Shown here in pieces: positions 22,948 through 26,235 of a DNA stretch of 26,235 nucleotides (position 1 is its first letter; the number at the start of each line of letters is the position of its first letter). A program made the translations under genes and the position numbers. Below the pieces are notes generated by a model. It had not been told where the DNA came from, ran no database searches, and was given only the letters and a program-made list of their open reading frames with translations. The DNA comes from an uncultured Muribaculaceae bacterium (GTDB lineage Bacteria; Bacteroidota; Bacteroidia; Bacteroidales; Muribaculaceae), in NCBI GenBank assembly GCA_910584525.1, contig CAJUAT010000040.1, positions 1 to 26,235 on the forward strand, given 5' to 3'.

Positions 22948-24330
22948 TCAGAAGGGGAAGTCGATACCGAAGTTGAACTGCATGTTGGAGTTGAGGGGCA
23001 CACCCTGCTTAGCGAACTTGCCGGGGGTGCGGTCCATGCCGATGAACATGTTGAAGCCTTTCTTGAGGTTGAGGTTGGCAATCCATCCGAAGCCTACGCC
23101 ATAGGTGCCTGCCACGAGGTTGATGCCTGCCGAGAAAATGTCGACGGGGCACACATTAGCGCTGATGCGGAACTCCGTGGAGGAGTATGGGCCGTTGATT
23201 ACGGTATGGTTCAGCAGGCCGAAGTGTAGGCGGCGGTAGTAGGGGAGCTTATAGTCTACGCCGACGTTCATGACAGCGCCGATGCCGCGGGTGTTGGCAC
23301 CGGTCTCGCCCATGTCGTCGAGCTGGTAAAGCTTCTCGAGGCCGTCGCGCATCTTGTCCCATTCATTGTCGAAGCTGTTGTCGGCGTTATCATCGGGGTT
23401 GAAGATGAAGGCGTCGGAATTGAAGTCGCGGGGGCCGTTGGTGGATGCCAGACGCGTCTTGCTGAAGCTTATGAAGCCGAGGTCGTTGAAGGCCAGCGAG
23501 AAGGTGAAGTCTTTCCATTCATAGGTGGCGCCGAGGTCGAAGGTGATACCGAAACCGTTGGGGCCTACGCTGCCGTTGCCGTCCATGTTGGCGCCGGAAA
23601 CGTATCTGTGGCCTTCGTCGGTGACGTCGGTCTCATACTGGAATTTGCCCAGGTTGACCTTAATGTCGCCGTCGGTGCGGGCACGCCAGGCATCGGTGCC
23701 GAGGTCAAGATAAGCCTCCTTCATGTTGACCTGCGCACTTGCAATACCTATCAGGAACTTGAGGTTGGCGCCGACACGCAGGCCCGGCACCTGCTTGATG
23801 TCGCGCGAATGGCCGAGCATTATCTCGCCGTAGCCGAGAGCCTGGGCGCGTACATCCTCTATGTTGTAGGTCTTGTTGCCGATACCCTCCTTGACGAGGC
23901 TGAAGAGCGACTTGGGAACATGGAATCCGGCGTTGACGCGGCCATTGATGGAGACGGTGTTGTAGCCGCCCCATGCCTTCCAGCCGCCGCTGAGAAAGTT
24001 GATCTTGGTGTTGACGCCTATGCGGTTCACATTCTTGAAGGCGTCCATGGCTTCGGCCACGCCCACACCGGGATTGGTGAAGAGCACGGTCTTGCCATCG
24101 CGGTTGTAGACGATGGATGTCAGGCCGATATTGCCGTTCATGCCTATGTTCATATTTCCCAGCACCGGCATGGAGACGAAGTTGCTGCGGTTGCCCATGG
24201 CCGGGTTCATCTGGTAGCGATAGGGGTAGTTGTCGAGGAAATAGCCGCTGTAAGTGTCCTGAGCGGCGGCAGTCAGAGCCGTGGCGAAGAGGCCGGCGGC
24301 AAGTGCATATTTTATGTCGGTAGTTTTCAT
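22948..24330 (-). CDS. DUF5723 family outer-membrane beta-barrel-like protein
   Basis: A 460-residue exported protein with signal peptide MKTTDIKYALAAGLFATALTAA-AQ. After an opening YRYQMNPAMGNRSNF motif the chain is a long run of alternating strands, with LGNMNIGMNGNIGL, NTKINFLSGGW and paired strands up to the C-terminal NMQFNFGIDFPF. That final aromatic residue is usual for outer-membrane barrels. DUF5723 is a Bacteroidetes family of unknown function, related in style to FadL/PorV-like barrels. The gene begins 5 nt after the stop of a large lipoprotein on the same strand, so the two are certainly one unit and may form a complex, though no partner role is known. Confidence 0.85.
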   Translation of the reverse strand: MKTTDIKYALAAGLFATALTAAAQDTYSGYFLDNYPYRYQMNPAMGNRSNFVSMPVLGNMNIGMNGNIGLTSIVYNRDGKTVLFTNPGVGVAEAMDAFKNVNRIGVNTKINFLSGGWKAWGGYNTVSINGRVNAGFHVPKSLFSLVKEGIGNKTYNIEDVRAQALGYGEIMLGHSRDIKQVPGLRVGANLKFLIGIASAQVNMKEAYLDLGTDAWRARTDGDIKVNLGKFQYETDVTDEGHRYVSGANMDGNGSVGPNGFGITFDLGATYEWKDFTFSLAFNDLGFISFSKTRLASTNGPRDFNSDAFIFNPDDNADNSFDNEWDKMRDGLEKLYQLDDMGETGANTRGIGAVMNVGVDYKLPYYRRLHFGLLNHTVINGPYSSTEFRISANVCPVDIFSAGINLVAGTYGVGFGWIANLNLKKGFNMFIGMDRTPGKFAKQGVPLNSNMQFNFGIDFPF

Positions 24331-24335
24331 TTTGT

Positions 24336-26105
24336 TCAGAAGTCAGTGATGTAAGAGCCGCTAACGGTTGCGCGGACGTTTTTAAAGAGGAGGTACTGGT
24401 TGGGGGCGAGGGGCGAGGAGTTGTCGGAAGAGCGCATGATTGCGCGGATGTTGATACCGTCAAGGTCCTTGATTTCGCCGCTCATGGTAATGGTGAGCTG
24501 CTGGCCGTCGGTATTGGCGGCTACGGTGTTGCTTGTCACGGTGACGTTTCCGATCTGCTGGCCTGTGGAGTCGATGGGGTAACCGTCAAGCTCGGCACTC
24601 ACGGGGGCGCTGTTGTCGACAGTGGCCGTGATGGTCAGCGTGCTGATGGTCATCTTCTTGAGGTCGTCCGACGACCAGCCATCCTCAGTGGTTTCCATGA
24701 TAAGTATTGATCCTTCCTTGAAACCGAGGGGAGCGATAAGCTCATATGTGCCTTTAACAGGTTCGAGTTTGCGGCCCAGGGGGAAGTTGTCGACAGACTG
24801 TCCTGGGGTGAGGCATGGGTTCACCACGTCGATGGCGATACGTTCGGGGAGGGTGGCCTTGTCGGCGTATGCTTCGGGCACGGCAAGGATGTCGGAGAAT
24901 GAGGAGAAGGGCACCCATGAGAGATTCTCGCTGAACTCGGCGGGAGGAGTGGTCTCTTTGGGGGAGATGAGGAAGTTGTAGGGGCCTTTTACGCCATGGT
25001 CGCAGAGCACTTTGACGAGGGCGTTGTTGTCGGGAGAGAACGACTGGGCGGGAACGCCGTTGTCGCGTAAGGCTGTGAGTCTCAGCCCGGTCTCATACGT
25101 GATGTTCTGGTCGCCCACCGGATTGTTGAGGCTGAGACAGAGCTGCGGGTTGGCAATCCGGATGTTGGTGCCTTCGCCTTTGAGGAAGTCGGGGAGAGTA
25201 CCTATGGATACAGGGTCGATGTTGATGCCTTCGATGGCATAGTCGAGCTTGCCGGAGACTCCGGTGACGTTTATGTCTGACAGTTCGTATTTGATGTCTA
25301 CGGCCATGCTGTGGGGATGAGCGCCGGCGAGCGCGTCGAGGTCAAGCACTGCGGTGCCGTCCGCGAGTCCCAGCGAGCCGTCGATACGCATGTAGTGGCG
25401 GTTGGTGTCGAAGGTCAGTTTGGGGTTGGCGGTGGAGAGATCCATCATGTCGATGTCGAGGTGGGCTGTGATGTCACGGCCGTTTGCCGACTTGATGTCA
25501 CGGATGGTCCATATGCCGTCTTCGGGGTTATAGCTTCCGGCGGAGAGGTTGGAGACCTTCATGCCGATGGGGAGCTGGAAATGAATGTTCTTGAGGTCGA
25601 CGGCCGAGATGTCTACGCCATCGACGGTGATGGTAATGTCGAGCGAGGTATTGTAGGTGTATATGGCCTGGAGGCCGAAGATTGCCGGGTCAACGTCGCC
25701 TGTCTCATAGGAGAAGGAAGTTGCGGCGGCGGGAATGGGAATGTCGGGCGACTGTATCCTGCGGCGTTTGCTGTTGAAGGGGAGGGTAAGCCCTACATGG
25801 GTGGGATTGATCGGCGGAGCCGCTATGTGGATGGTCTGCACCTCGATGGACTGCGAATTGAAGGAGTCTTTCTGACAGAGGGCATAGATGCGTTGGCCGT
25901 TGTCTTCGATAATCTTGATGTTGCTGGTGTCTTCGAGTTTGAACACCTGGTCAAGCTTCATAGTGTCGATGTTGACCGGAAGGGTAAGGTTGTCGACTTT
26001 TATTTCACTGGTGGTATCGATGTTCGACAAGTCATAGTTGTCGTCGATACAGCCGGTGAAAAGCAGGCACGATGCTCCTGCCACAGCAAGTAGTTTTTTG
26101 TACAT
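24336..26105 (-). CDS. Large lipoprotein of unknown function paired with DUF5723
   Basis: A 589-residue lipoprotein with hydrophobic start and lipobox LFTGC (Cys19). Beyond this the sequence is almost wholly beta-rich, with repeated patterns of the type LDITITVDGVDI, AHLDIDMMDLS, MAVDIKYELSDINVTGV and LTITATVDNS, suggesting several immunoglobulin-like or jelly-roll sandwiches. No catalytic motif is visible, and I do not recognise a named family. Its short gap (5 nt) to the downstream DUF5723 gene implies co-translation and probably a surface complex. Upstream, 26106-26235 is AT-rich with a weak promoter candidate on the minus strand: TAAATTCG at 26183-26176 with TTG 22 nt farther, one base and one spacing step off consensus. 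Confidence 0.8.
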   Translation of the reverse strand: MYKKLLAVAGASCLLFTGCIDDNYDLSNIDTTSEIKVDNLTLPVNIDTMKLDQVFKLEDTSNIKIIEDNGQRIYALCQKDSFNSQSIEVQTIHIAAPPINPTHVGLTLPFNSKRRRIQSPDIPIPAAATSFSYETGDVDPAIFGLQAIYTYNTSLDITITVDGVDISAVDLKNIHFQLPIGMKVSNLSAGSYNPEDGIWTIRDIKSANGRDITAHLDIDMMDLSTANPKLTFDTNRHYMRIDGSLGLADGTAVLDLDALAGAHPHSMAVDIKYELSDINVTGVSGKLDYAIEGINIDPVSIGTLPDFLKGEGTNIRIANPQLCLSLNNPVGDQNITYETGLRLTALRDNGVPAQSFSPDNNALVKVLCDHGVKGPYNFLISPKETTPPAEFSENLSWVPFSSFSDILAVPEAYADKATLPERIAIDVVNPCLTPGQSVDNFPLGRKLEPVKGTYELIAPLGFKEGSILIMETTEDGWSSDDLKKMTISTLTITATVDNSAPVSAELDGYPIDSTGQQIGNVTVTSNTVAANTDGQQLTITMSGEIKDLDGINIRAIMRSSDNSSPLAPNQYLLFKNVRATVSGSYITDF

Positions 26106-26235
26106 GTTGTTACTGTTGTTATACTTATGTTCCTGTTTATGTCGGAGTAGTTAGAAACTGTTATCTAATCAAGTGCGAATTTAATGAAGTGATTTAAACT
26201 TATTTCAAAAACATAAAAAGTCTTTTAAGATATAA

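Overview
The window looks like a chromosomal segment of a gut-type Bacteroidales bacterium, plausibly Muribaculaceae. The reasons are promoters of the Bacteroidetes form (TTTG, 19-21 nt spacer, TAnnTTTG) before several genes, a type V (FimA/Mfa1-like) fimbrial lipoprotein locus with a DUF3575 gene, a DUF5723 outer-membrane protein, and a GC-rich housekeeping background. Shine-Dalgarno sequences are mostly weak. The family assignment is an inference from gene content; there is no rRNA to confirm it.

Layout. (1) Positions 1 to about 2490 are the end of an integrated element of visibly lower GC. It carries a tyrosine recombinase broken by one in-frame TAG, a protein with a Cys motif and four helix-turn-helix modules, and a 250-bp non-coding strip dense in direct and inverted repeats. 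The element abuts the 3' end of mnmE. (2) Positions 2491-6868 hold a secreted or membrane-anchored DRGH nuclease followed by mnmE (both minus), then, from a divergent promoter, peptidase T and miaA (both plus). Two tRNA-modification genes (mnmE, miaA) therefore sit close together. (3) Positions 6895-11052 are a minus-strand run trpS, spmA-spmB fusion, SGNH-fold lipase-like protein and YitT-type membrane protein, led by a promoter before trpS. (4) Positions 11116-12976 hold alanine dehydrogenase, with its own promoter and terminator, and a small DUF6155-like gene. (5) Positions 13053-20058 are the most interesting part. A plus-strand surface-fibre locus begins with a near-consensus promoter and a 175-nt leader. 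It continues with an OmpA-like/DUF3575 protein, an Mfa2/FimB-like lipoprotein, and two fimbrillin-like lipoproteins that share an N-terminal module of about 300 residues but end in unrelated beta-helix domains, and it closes with a hairpin. (6) valS follows with its own promoter. (7) Facing it on the minus strand is a two-gene unit: a large lipoprotein and a DUF5723 barrel-like protein.

How the genes work together. The fimbrial locus reads as an envelope-spanning assembly: a possible peptidoglycan/outer-membrane component, an anchor, and two alternative adhesin-tipped or structural subunits, each with a conserved Arg-Ala site where a gingipain-like protease would cut. Five tandem heptamers just before the first subunit's start codon, and a 66-bp near-identical DNA block at the end of the shared module in both subunits, suggest routes to expression switching and tip swapping. 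Both are inferences. No CRISPR array, rRNA or tRNA was recognised.
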